The notes below the pieces were generated by a model. That model saw nothing but the letters and a program-made list of their open reading frames with translations, did not search any database and was not told where the DNA came from. From positions 152,336,945-152,400,944 of the forward strand of contig CM043950.1 in assembly GCA_014529385.2 (NCBI GenBank): a stretch of 64,000 nucleotides of DNA. Reading direction: 5' to 3'. This document shows, piece after piece, positions 43,656 to 53,635 of the stretch (the stretch's first letter is position 1; the number at the start of each line of letters is the position of its first letter). This stretch comes from Adiantum capillus-veneris. Taxonomy: Eukaryota > Streptophyta > Polypodiopsida > Polypodiales > Pteridaceae. The translations under genes were made by a program, and so were the position numbers.

Positions 43656-43660
43656 GTAGC

Positions 43661-43929
43661 ACGCACTTTTGAAATAGTCCCCATTACTGCTTTCCTTAAT
43701 ATCCTTCACATATTGTATGGGGATTTACAGGAGATCCCAGAGCCTTAAGATCACTAGTAGTTGCTATGTATGGCTCTTGCTAAGATTTGTTTTTTCCTAC
43801 GCATCTAGCTATTTTGCCTTTCAAACCTTTTAGTGTATGTATAGTAACTACAACGTGATTCTATATTATCAAGGAAATGCAGGGGGATGCAATTTTCACT
43901 TCTTTAGCAAAACCTAACATAGCAAACTG
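43661..43929. other. Junction region between NUMT and gypsy-P
   Basis: About 270 bp with no gene recognised; the exact end of mitochondrial sequence cannot be placed. Confidence 0.4.
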
Positions 43930-44895
43930 TTACAGAGAAGTTTCAGTGGTTTAAAGACCGAGATATTTCAAAATTATGCAATCTTTATGAGCAGTCTATG
44001 GAAGATATGGAATTGAAGACCAGGATTGAGTGGAAGGATTTCATCTGATTGCAGTGCCAGAACTTAGACCCGGATCAAAGAAATTTAGGCGGCTCAAGGA
44101 CCAAATTGGCAGGACTTCAAGAAGGCACTGCAAGAGGAATATTTTTTGGAAGATTCTCAAAGGGTGCCCAGATAGAGTTTTGTAAGGTGGGTGCAGAAGA
44201 AGAGTAAAAATTTATCTACACAAGAATTGTTACGAGAATTTGAAAAAAAGTTTGATCAGTTGTCATCAGCAGAACAACGTTCTTTGAAGGATCAAAAGGT
44301 GGAATTGTTTATTCAAGCGGCTGATCCATGACGTTAAAATAATTTGGTGCAATTATTGAAGGACCCAGCAGGCTAACTAGGATTGACATCAGATTGAAAA
44401 TTCGTCAAGCGGTGAATATGATTGTAAAACGATGGAAGCGAGTTGACAAGTAGATCGTGGTTGAGGTGATAGATGATGATGAAGAAGAGATTAAAGAGAA
44501 ATCACCCTCGATAATACCCAAGGTAGAGGGGCTTGTTCTTGACGATCTGGTAAAAGGTATTCAAGAGATAAATTTTAATTTCAAAATTTTTAAATTTGAA
44601 GGTGTTAGCTGCAAAAATTTATACTTCTGAACCTAAGCAACAACATTCACCACATAAAAATTGGGATAATCGATGCATGTGGTGCGATAGTGAAGACCAT
44701 AGGTATGTGAAAGAGTGTGATGAGTTTCATGAAGCTTGCACGAAGAATGTGGTTTTCTTGAAAGACAGGAAGATTCATCTTAGGGCAACAGGAGAGATGC
44801 TTCACTTAAACTTTGGCAGGGTCCTCATGAAGAATCTAACGGAAAAAATACAACATAAGGTTGCTCTTTTGGAAGCAGCAACATATGGGCTGTAG
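43930..44895 (+). pseudogene. gypsy-P gag
   Basis: Broken frames read L-E-D-S-Q-R-V, E-L-L-R-E-F-E-K-K-F-D-Q-L, V-E-L-F-I-Q-A-A-D-P, then L-V-K-G-I-Q-E-I-N. The open stretch 44596-44895 carries a CX2CX4HX4C knuckle (C-M-W-C-D-S-E-D-H ... C) followed by V-V-F-L-K-D-R-K-I-H and L-N-F-G-R. These are capsid and nucleocapsid parts of a gypsy gag. At least seven stops precede the open stretch. Confidence 0.8.
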
Positions 44896-45305
44896 GTTTT
44901 TTGTAATGGAGATGATGAAGGCAGAGGTGAAAAGGGCCAATTGTGGCCATATGCTTTAAAGACAGCAAAAGCAGGTAAGGGTTAACGTATGGGAAGTTAC
45001 TACGGGTAGGAAATTCAATTCGAGAAACTACTAGGTGGATCGATCCACTAGATTCTCTTTCAATATGTGCATATATTGCTAAAGCTCAAGCCAATGAAGC
45101 TATGATGAAAGAGAAGCAAAAAAAGCATGGAGAGGTTTCTGGACGTCAAAAATGGCATTGAGATCTTGTAGCAAGAAAGAAGAAGGGACTGCTCCTATGC
45201 CTGCTCCTGAAGTGGTTATGGAGGAGGCTCCAAAGGACAAAAAGCAAGGTAATCCTAAGGGAACCTTGTATAAACTTAAATCTGATATTGAATTGGCTAT
45301 AGATC

Positions 45306-45940
45306 TTGGATACTGACCTGAAGAAGATTTTTGAAGATCATATCCTGAATAGTAAAGTGGAGCTCACATTGGGGGATATTTCGGGAATTTCCAAGCGCGA
45401 GTTCCATGAGGATATCATCGACATTATAAAAAGGAAGCAACTAATACTGAATGAGCAAGAGCCAAAATCAGTTAACAGCCAAGTGGTTCAACACATTGAA
45501 GTAATTTTGGATGATTATGAAGATAATTTAGTAGATCTTCAAGAAGAGGAGTCAAAGCCTGTGGTGGTTTCAAACCCGATTGTACCCGAGGTAAGAACAT
45601 GCATTTTAATGACGAGGAAGATGAAGAAACTATACCCAAGGGTCACTTTTCAAGGACTCATCGGGCAAGAGCACCGATTGAGACATTGGCAACATTGACG
45701 AGCCGGTCTTAGACCTTATAGACCATGGTTTAAAAATCAATCTGATGGCAAATAATTTGCACTAGAAGGGGAAGTGACCTATTGATATGGACCACGGGTG
45801 GCGGATTCGATCTGCCAACATGCTTCCAAGCGATCTTTATGGTGCATGTGCAAATGTCAAGGTAACTATTGGGGATGTCTGTGGTGATCAAAACTTCTTT
45901 ATACAGGAGTGTTCCTCCTACTCCTACAGAATTTAATTTG
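45306..45940 (+). pseudogene. gypsy-P protease region
   Basis: The 130-codon frame 45306-45698 reads L-N-S-K-V-E-L-T-L-G-D-I-S-G-I-S-K-R-E-F-H, the linker before the protease. In another frame 45717-45740 gives L-I-D-H-G-L-K-I-N-L-M: the active-site triad is D-H-G, not D-T/S-G. H-G-W-R-I-R, D-L-Y-G-A-C-A-N-V-K-V-T-I-G-D-V and N-F-F-I-Q-E-C-S-S-Y follow. Frameshifts make it inactive. Confidence 0.75.
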
Positions 45941-45989
45941 GATGCCAATAGGTCAAGATTTGGGCAGCATAAGCTTCTAGTGCACTCCA

Positions 45990-47715
45990 AGAGTAGGATG
46001 TCTGGCAATTCTCGTCTTTGCTTGGTAAATAGGCCAAACAAGGTCCAAATTTACTTTTTAAAAACATTTGGAATCCTTGAGACACTGGGAACCTCCCTAT
46101 ATGGCCAAAGTAGAATTTTGACCACTTTATGACCCTGGAGACATCCTACGCGTAGGATCTTTTTGCTCTATTTCAGCTCAAACTTGCACTATAGCTTCCC
46201 CTTGATGTGCTAAACTCACAGCTATTTTTACTTTTTGATTCTAACACCTATAGGTTGGTCAAATGATCAAGAATCTGTTCCAAAGCCTGATGTCTATTCT
46301 GATGAATTCCCAAGTCAAATCAGCTCCAAATTGGACCAAATTTGCCTAGGAAGCTTATCCGAGGCTATATGACAGCATGGTATGGTCACAGTAGAATTTT
46401 GGTTTTAGAATTATGCAGTAGACATCCTACGCGTGGGATGTCTTTTTGCCCAGAATGAACCCAAACTTGGACCAAAGATTCCCTTAGTCTTCAGCAACCC
46501 ACTGGTATGCTTAGATTCAAGAGTTTGGATGTCAAAAGACCCCAAAACTAGCTATTCTTGCCTTTTTCAGTCAAAAATGCTAAAGTCTGTTCAATCTTCC
46601 TTTCACTGACCCAAATGAGATGAAATTTATCACATGCACTCAATACACATTTAGAACATGCCTATGGAGTCATCCTATGGTTTGGTCTCAAAATTAGGCT
46701 TTGGACACAATTTGGGTAGGATGTCTAGCAATTCTCGTCTTTTGGCTTTGATCTGTCAAAATTTGGTCAAATTTTCACTTTCCAGGTGAAAATAGGGTAG
46801 AACCTACCTTCTAAACACACTGGTAAGCTCAGATTTTCAAAAAAGTATCCAGATCACCCTGTAGACATCCTACGCGTAAGATGTCTACTCCATATTTTTT
46901 CAGACTGAAGTGTCTTTGATGCTTCCTTATACTCTCAGCAATTGCAAGTATGCTTCACATTTGCAAAAAAAAGCAAAAATCACTCAATTTAGGCCTTTTC
47001 TGAACTTTTACATTTTTTGACTCCGCCTTTTGGCTTTTGGTCAACAAAACTAGGGAAAAACACTCAAGTCAATATGTTACTAGGGTAAAACCTACCCTCT
47101 AAAACCACTGGTAACCTCAATTTCCCCAAATTCCCTGTCAAAAGTACCCTGGAGACATCCTACGCGTAGGATGTCTACTGTCTTAAACTACAATTTGTTT
47201 ATGGCAGTAGTATTCCCTATGCTCTGTAGAGCTCTCGTCAATAATCACGGAAACTTTTGGACTTCAAATCATCTTCCAAACACAATTCACCGTCTTTCCT
47301 ACTTAGCGTTTTCCACTTCTCTGATGAGCCTAACAGCAAATAAGACATGCACAAAGTACTCTAGATCAGCAACAGTCAAGATATCCTACTTACCCTACTC
47401 CTACTCATCATTGTGAGATGGTGATTTTGATGTCTTGGTTGCTTCCTAGCCTCACACGGACTCTCAAGTCAACCTACCACCACATCTACCGACTAATGAC
47501 TACTTCCTACATAGATATCAAATCTACATGCCATCGGTTCTGTGAATGTGAGAGTCTCCTATGATGGTACCACAAGCCAAAAGCCCATTAGATGTTCTCG
47601 AAACGTTAAGAAACTTGAGGGATATCCTATCAACACCATTAGGCCACTCTCACTAAGTTCCGTGACCAAAAAAACCTACTCAATATCCTCCGTGTAGAAA
47701 ACGCGTAGGATGTCT
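45990..47715. repeat. Diverged array of CGCG-centred palindromes
   Basis: A 24-bp perfect palindrome with core atcctacgcgtaggat is found intact at 47154-47177, with one mismatch at 46420-46443 and 46863-46886, truncated at 46139-46160, and as a right half at 47701-47715. Half-sites gtaggatgtct also lie at 45998 and 46724. Spacing varies (about 290, 440, 290, 540 bp). Sequences after the sites share words (agctcaaacttg, tggtaagctcag) but are far more diverged than the palindromes. Confidence 0.8.
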
Positions 47716-48400
47716 GGCCGGTTTTTGCAGGTCGACGTTTCCAAAAACTAAAGTACCTAATGTGTAGCTCTACTCACTCTGATCGCGTGGATATGATGAA
47801 ATGAAAAAACGGACAACAGTTACTCACCGAAACTCCAAAAGTAGCTCGCGGGTGAATCTGCCAAAACACAGACAAACGCGCGTGATGTAAGCATCAACGC
47901 GTAGCTCTCCTCATGGGCAACACACTGCTGCTCTCCATTTGCGATTTCGACCACCGTAGCTCCTGTAGCACACACACACACTCTCTCACTCTCTCGCAAT
48001 CTCCCAACGACATAGAAGATCAGATTATTAGAAGTCTCTTTACAAAGCTTTAGGTTTTGGTTTATTACTAAACCTTAGAAAACCTAATGTCAGGCCAAAA
48101 TGACCTGATTTGTCCCTAGGCTTCTATAGAGATTAATTACAACACTGTGAGATGGCTTTGCTCATCCAACAAGAATCTCTGGCCAAAATACAATTGCCGA
48201 CTTAAAAATATGAAGTTCCCGTAAACATTACAAAAGTGGCCGTAATGGCTCAAAATAATAATAACAGGATATTCGATAATGTCCATGAGCTCCTATCTTC
48301 ACATTATAGCATCCATCTTCGTCTTCATCACTTCATCAACATCTTTAGAGAATCTTTGAGGAATATTTATGGAATCTTTGTGGAAGCGTTGTTGAAAGGT
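47716..48400. other. Gene-free part of the block inside gypsy-P
   Basis: No coding supported. (CA)n and (TC)n run at 47971-47996. Sequence between 47880 and 47910 repeats cgcg (cgcgcgtgatg, caacgcgtagc). Confidence 0.4.
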
Positions 48401-48429
48401 TGACCTTTTAACAGTATGCTTCAAAGATA

Positions 48430-48697
48430 TGGTAAAGCTCTTTCTTTTGAGACAAGTGAAATTCGATGTGTGGATCCATGTTTTGTTTCACTTATGCTTA
48501 GATTCATTATTCCTCACATGCCATGGAGCTTACGTCCTATTCCAGTTCCTAAAGCTCACTTGTGAAAACTGATTGATTTGCTTAATGAGAAGATACAAAT
48601 GGGAATTTTGGAACCACCATGTGCACCATACTCCAATCACTAGTTCATTGTTCCAAAGAAAAATGGTGCTTTAAGGTTTATATAGGACATGCAGCAT
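48430..48697 (+). pseudogene. gypsy-P reverse transcriptase, first part
   Basis: Reads Y-G-K-A-L-S-F, E-I-R-C-V-D-P, I-P-H-M-P-W-S-L-R-P-I-P-V-P-K, G-I-L-E-P-P-C-A-P-Y-S-N, I-V-P-K-K-N-G-A-L-R-F-I and D-M-Q-H-V-N, the N-terminal fingers of a gypsy RT. TAG/TGA codons replace expected Q, P and W codons. It is interrupted at 48697 by TRIM-1 and resumes at 51331. Confidence 0.88.
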
Positions 48698-48702
48698 GTT
48701 AA

Positions 48703-48842
48703 TGTTGAGAGAAGGAGAGAACACAGAAGTAGAACCCCAAAGTGTGTAGAATACACACATGAGATGATGTATATATAGAGGGGACCTGGGTGCCATATAT
48801 AGAGAAGCCATATATTGAGTAGCTTCACATATAAGCTCAACA
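48703..48842 (-). repeat. 3' LTR of TRIM-1 (140 bp)
   Basis: Nearly identical to 51191-51330, with 7-bp inverted termini tgttgag/ctcaaca and a TATATATAGAG motif in the forward direction. Confidence 0.92.
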
Positions 48843-48851
48843 CCCCCGCTC
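48843..48851 (-). other. Polypurine tract of TRIM-1
   Basis: Minus-strand GAGCGGGGG directly precedes the LTR. Confidence 0.75.
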
Positions 48852-49548
48852 AAATAAGGGTCCCTAACTGTGGATGAAAAAAACCCTTGGGGGATCAAGG
48901 GAAAAACCCACAGCTCTATATACACCCACCGTTATATTATAAAAATCATTAAATATACAAATGTTTACGAGGAGCTACATCACTCCTTTTACAATGAATG
49001 TTTTATGAGGAGTTACATTACTCCTATCCTATCAAATACAATAATGAATACAAAGGTTCAATAAAGAGGTATAAAAGCTATCGATTAGCTTGTAATCAAA
49101 AGTGTCTCCGTGAATCTGTTGTGTAGCTTGTCATCAATATCGCATCACCAAACATGTCTTCATGTTGTCATCAATATGGCATCACCAAACATATCTTCAT
49201 AAATCTTTTATTGTCACCAAGTTTGTCTTCATAAAATCAATTCTTTGATCAATCCTACATAGATCATAGACTCCAAAAAGAACATGTCATGAAAATTATT
49301 AGCATCGTTAATGAAATAATTACGTTCACAATGCCATAAGAGATGGTTCGCGACGCCACTCTTTTGACGACATATATACGCACGACAACATATGGTACAT
49401 AAAGTATAAACGTAAAAGTACAAAATGTGTGATTACGTGATACAAATGATATGTGTATATACTACATAAAACAACATTTATCAATGTAGTGATCAATGAA
49501 TACCATCAAAGTATTAACAAAATATCATCATTATATCAATAAAAATGA

Positions 49549-50010
49549 ATAAATGACCATGGTATCAACGAAAAGCATCATGATATCACCGAGAATAATC
49601 ATTGTATCAACAAAACAACATCATGGCATCACCGAGAATAACCATGGTATCAACGAAACATCATCATGGCATCACCGAGAATAACCATGGTATCAACGAA
49701 ACAACATCATGGTATCACCGAGAATAACCATGGTATCAACAAAACATCATCATGGTATCAACAAAAATCACCATGGAATCAACGAAACAACATCATGGCA
49801 TCACCGAGAATAACCATGGTATCAACGAAACATCATCATGGCATCACCGAGAATAACCATGGTATCAATGAAATATCATCATGGCACCACCGAGAATAAC
49901 CATGGTATCAATGACATATCATCATGGTATCAACGAAAATCACCATGACCAAAGTATTAACAAAACATCATCATGGTACCATCAAAATCACTATGGTATC
50001 AATGAGAAAT
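49549..50010. repeat. ~43-bp minisatellite in TRIM-1
   Basis: About ten degenerate units containing catcatggcatcaccgaga and ataaccatggtatcaacgaa. The plus frame 49666-49899 is open only because of repeat composition. Confidence 0.9.
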
Positions 50011-50299
50011 TATCAATAAAACGACGTAAACTATATCTCTAAAAGAATAATTATACGAGAATCAATGAACGAGTATATCATATAACAAAAGATCATGTAC
50101 CAACAGTAGCTCGATAGAATTTGGACGATCATCAACGGCTCGACTGAATCGGAACGATGTGTAACTGGCTTCTGCAGCAAAGTTACGTCAGTAACAAATA
50201 TATGATTGATGAAGAAAAATATAATTGAGAAGTTTTCAATTATGAGAAAAATCAAAAGCAAAAAGTAAAATTTTGATTTTCAAACATATTCGTAGTCCG

Positions 50300-51178
50300 A
50301 GACGATAACCCAAAATCGGTGCAGAATTTAGAGAAACTTCCTTCTGCAAAGTTATAGACCACATCGATTCCGGTCACCCATAGCGGGTAGTTTCTTCTGC
50401 AAAGTTGTAGAACACATCGATTCTGGTCTCTCACGCGGGTAGTTTCTGCAAAATCGTTTTCAATAAGCAGAAAAATAAAAAACAAAAAACGGAAATTGCT
50501 TTTTATGTATGTACGCAGTCCGCGAACGATAACTCAAAATCAGTGCAGAATTTGAAAACACTTCCTTCTGTAAAATTGTAGACCACATCCATTCCGGTCT
50601 CCTAAGCGGGTAGTTTCTACAAAATCGTTTTCAATTAGCAAAAAACTCAAAAACAAAAAGCGGAAGTTGCTTTTCAGGTATGTACGCAGTCCGCGAACGA
50701 TAATTCAAAATCGATGCAGAATTTGAAAACACTTCTTTTTGCAAAGTTGTAGACCACATCGATTCCGGTCTCTTTCGCGGGTAGTTTCTGCAAAATCGTT
50801 TCCAATTAGCAGAAAAATCAAAAACAAAAAGCGGAAGTTGCTTTTTAGGTATGTACGCAGTCCGCGAACGATAACTCAAAATCCGTGCAGAATTTGAAAA
50901 AACTTCCTTCTGCAAAGTTGTAGACCACATCGATTTTGATCCCTCTAGTGGGTAGTTTCTGCAAAATCGATTTTGATCAGGAGAAAAATTGAAAACAAAA
51001 CGCGGAAGTTGTTTTTCAGGTATGTACGCAGTCCGTGAACGATAACTCAAAATCCGTGCAGAATTTGAAAAAACTTCCTTCTGCAAAGTTGTAGACCACA
51101 TCGATTTTGATCCCTCTCGCGAGTAGTTTCTGCAAAATCGATTTTGATCAGGAGAAAAATTGAAAACAAAAACGTACT
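50300..51178. repeat. ~170-bp tandem repeat in TRIM-1
   Basis: About five units; gtgcagaattt recurs near 50319, 50543, 50715, 50887 and 51057. Each unit includes gtagaccacatcgattccgg and gtacgcagtccgcgaacg. Because 170-172 is not a multiple of three, the long minus frame 50631-51338 is probably an artefact of repeats, though it stays open through four of them. Confidence 0.9.
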
Positions 51179-51190
51179 GCTCTGATACCA
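51179..51190 (-). other. Primer-binding site of TRIM-1 (initiator tRNA-Met)
   Basis: Minus-strand TGGTATCAGAGC starts immediately after the LTR with no spacer. Confidence 0.93.
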
Positions 51191-51330
51191 TGTTGAGAGA
51201 AGGAGAGAACACAGAAGTAGAACCCCCAAGTGTGTAGAATACACACATGAGATGATGTATATATAGAGGAGACCTGGGTGCCATATATAGAGAAGCCATA
51301 TATTGAGTAGCTTCACATATAAGCTCAACA
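51191..51330 (-). repeat. 5' LTR of TRIM-1 (140 bp)
   Basis: Matches 48703-48842 with only a few differences; followed on the plus strand by gttaa. Confidence 0.92.
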
Positions 51331-51475
51331 GTTAACAAGGTAGCAATCCGGAATGTGGGTACTAGCCCAATCGTGAATGAATTTTCTAAGGCTTTTGCAA
51401 GTAGGTTAATTTACTCTATGGGTGATTTTTACTCTAGATATGATCAATTTTAGCTAGCTTTGGAGAGCAAGGATC
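51331..51475 (+). pseudogene. gypsy-P reverse transcriptase, second part
   Basis: Continues V-N-K-V-A-I-R-N-V-G-T-S-P-I-V-N-E-F, S-M-G-D-F-Y-S-R-Y-D-Q-F with the first catalytic aspartate region, then A-L-E-S-K-D-L and stops where the B2 LTR begins at 51476. The YxDD palm motif is lost. Confidence 0.88.
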
Positions 51476-52477
51476 TGTGGGATGCATGTCTAACCTCACC
51501 ATCCTATCTTATTGCAGTATTAGCAAGAACCACAATTAATTTGTCAACCATGGGACGAAGCTGACTCAACTAGTGCATAGAGGCTACAAGAGGTTGTCAA
51601 TCTCTTGTAAACCAACTAACAACTCACATCTAACTCAAGCTACACTCAAGTGGCTGAAATCATTAAAAGCCAATCGCTCATCGGCAAACAAAACACATCC
51701 GTTACAACATCAAATGACATCCAAATGTAACGAAACTTCTAAGACAAGTTTATAAGACCTAAGCACACATGGTTATGGTCTCAAAACCCACTTTAGGTCA
51801 AGTTTCAAAATCGCGATTATTAACAACAATGGATTTTTGACCTACGTTTTCAACCCAGAATGCATCTAAATGCTTAGTAATGATGCCCCAATACCCCGCC
51901 TATACTTAGCTTTCAATTTAAAAGTGTAAATTCCTAGCTATGATGAAATTAGGCCGCGGGTCGGCGACGCCAAAAGCTATGAAATACTATGAATGGCTTG
52001 CGTCAATGTGTAGAGCTCTTACCTGCGGTTGCAATGCAACAAACACAATCGCAATGTGACAACTGGGGAGAGAGTAGGAAGCGCAAGAAGGAGAGGAGTG
52101 AGCACCATTATCTCACACTGTGTATTTCTTATCCAAAACTTGATAAAATCTTTACAAAGTTTGATTTTATACCTTAGCCAAGGTTCTAAAATGTGTAATT
52201 TCCGGCATCCAAGACCTTTGAGGATCCACACTTATGTATTTGTACCCTACGCACAGTAATTGACCTATTCTTTACAACTTGGAACTCCCATTGAGCCCGT
52301 AATACATTAATATAATACAATGGCTTGAAATAAATCGGGAATTTACAATACGTGACCATTTTGGGAAAACGTGTGATAAATGTGTAACTCCAATCTTTAC
52401 TGCTTTGATCTTCGATGTGCATCCGTACCTCTTTGGTCTTTAGCAGCTTCTGTTAACAGACGTTGACTCAGTTAGCA
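51476..52477 (-). repeat. 3' LTR of element B2, same family as B1
   Basis: A diverged full-length relative of 594-1444, with about 150 extra bases around 52110-52320. On the minus strand it starts TGCTAAC at 52477 after a purine tract and ends CCCACA at 51476. Confidence 0.78.
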
Positions 52478-52490
52478 TTCCCCCCTTCCA
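52478..52490 (-). other. Polypurine tract of element B2
   Basis: Minus-strand tggaaggggggaa directly precedes the LTR. Confidence 0.7.
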
Positions 52491-53635
52491 ATTTTAGTGC
52501 CCATCCTCAGGCACTATTAAAAGGTGTCTGTGGAGGCTGTGGAAGGTTTTGATTGGTTGTTGATGGACTGATATTCCTTTTGTCATTGGATTTGTTGATG
52601 AGTTTCAATTTGCTACAGCATCTTCATTGGTCTAAATAGTCGATTTTGAGAGATGATGTTGCATTTGTCCATTGTAATAGCATAATGATGAGGCTGCTGT
52701 TTATTGATAAAAAGTATGTACAAGGAAAATAGAATGATGAGGTTCTAAATTAGGATCTAATGCCTGGATGACCAAAGATAAAAAACCCATTGGAAAAAAA
52801 GTGCATTTGGGATACGCGCATTATTGGAGTACTTATTAGCATAGGAAATACTAATTAAGTACTCAAAGGATTATTTGCTGATAGATATGGAAATAAAGAG
52901 ACAACAAATATGAAAGGGTAGCATGATGGAATATTTATTTCCTGTTGTAGTCCACTCAAGGTGCATAAGTGGGAGAAAAAACGAGTGTCTAATGCATATG
53001 TCCAATGGTGGGATGTCCTATTTATGCATACACAAAAATGCATGGAAAATAATATGTTGTGCAAGAAGGGTTTTGAGGGTTCTTCAGAAAGATGGTGGAG
53101 CTATAATAGCATATGTCATGTCTTTGCAAGCTGGCACCTCTTTAAGAATGGTTTTTGTTGACGAGGATATGTGCTCTCATCTTACTGTGCACTGTGCGTG
53201 AGTGTTGGACTCTATCACACTCCACCAATTGTAAGTTAATAGACTTTGACTCTTATTCTCATCTCATTGAGCATGATCAACATGACTTAGATATGCTTAA
53301 CTCTTCTAGCTTGAGCGTAAGCCTAATAACTACGACTCTTAGCACAGAGTTTAATATGACTTGAAGCTTTGGGACTAATGCTTTGCTCCTTTTATGGCTC
53401 AGCAGCCCGACTCTGACTATGCCAAAGAGTGTTTTTTTGCACCCTGGTGCCTTGACTTTTTACATTCTCATGCTTACTACAAACATTTCTTCAGGTAAAA
53501 GTAAGCTTGAATCCTCAAAAAGAGGATTAGTGAAGGACCAAGTTGGCATTGAAGGTTTCTTTTGCCATACCTGTTTTATCGTCTTTGAATCTACATTCGT
53601 GTTGGTTGCGTTGTCCTTCTTTGCCTGTGAAGACT
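52491..53635. other. B2 interior without recognisable coding
   Basis: Short frames such as 52923-53201 and 53383-53706 have no known motif. The position corresponds to the 3' end of B2. Confidence 0.35.

Larger units (their letters stand above)
42426..43660 (-). mobile_element. NUMT, part 2: 5' nad3, trnS-like and upstream mitochondrial DNA
   Basis: Continues the mitochondrial segment on the far side of CACTA-2 in the same orientation. The block 42541-43280 between nad3 and the tRNA has no recognised gene. The outer boundary lies somewhere after 43660, before the gypsy gag near 43930. Confidence 0.8.
48703..51330 (-). mobile_element. TRIM-1, short-LTR non-coding retrotransposon made of minisatellites
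   Basis: Two 140-bp direct repeats start TGTTGAG and end CTCAACA. The target duplication gttaa (48698-48702 and 51331-51335) is exact, and excision restores RT reading Q-H-V-N-K-V-A. On the minus strand an iMet PBS directly follows the LTR (51179-51190) and a purine tract precedes the other (48843-48851). The 2.35-kb interior has no retroelement gene, only two tandem arrays. Hallmarks match TRIM elements, although the element is longer than usual. Confidence 0.92.
43930..51475 (+). mobile_element. gypsy-P, degenerate Ty3/gypsy element (gag, protease, RT start)
   Basis: Plus-strand gag, a zinc knuckle, a protease and the first third of RT occur in canonical order, spread over 7.5 kb because a palindrome-rich block (about 45990-48400) and TRIM-1 (48703-51330) lie inside. 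RT stops at 51475 where the B2 LTR starts. No LTRs of its own were found. Gag and RT wording resembles a gypsy group also common in fungi; that is recollection, not a search. Confidence 0.8.

Noticed and set aside
43620-43660. Match to organellar tRNA-Trp (tagaacgtgg)
   Set aside because: Only ten bases agree and no cloverleaf forms; the opposite strand fits a group II domain V better.
36092-43660. Genuine mitochondrial genome sequence
   Set aside because: Frameshifts, non-editable stops such as W to TAG, and nuclear transposon families on both sides indicate a nuclear copy.
49549-51178. CRISPR-like repeat arrays
   Set aside because: Units are contiguous and degenerate without unique spacers, inside a plant retroelement.
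50631-51338. 235-codon minus-strand ORF with internal protein repeats
   Set aside because: It lies across the 170-bp tandem repeats and an LTR of TRIM-1; its openness follows from repeat composition and it has no retroelement motif.
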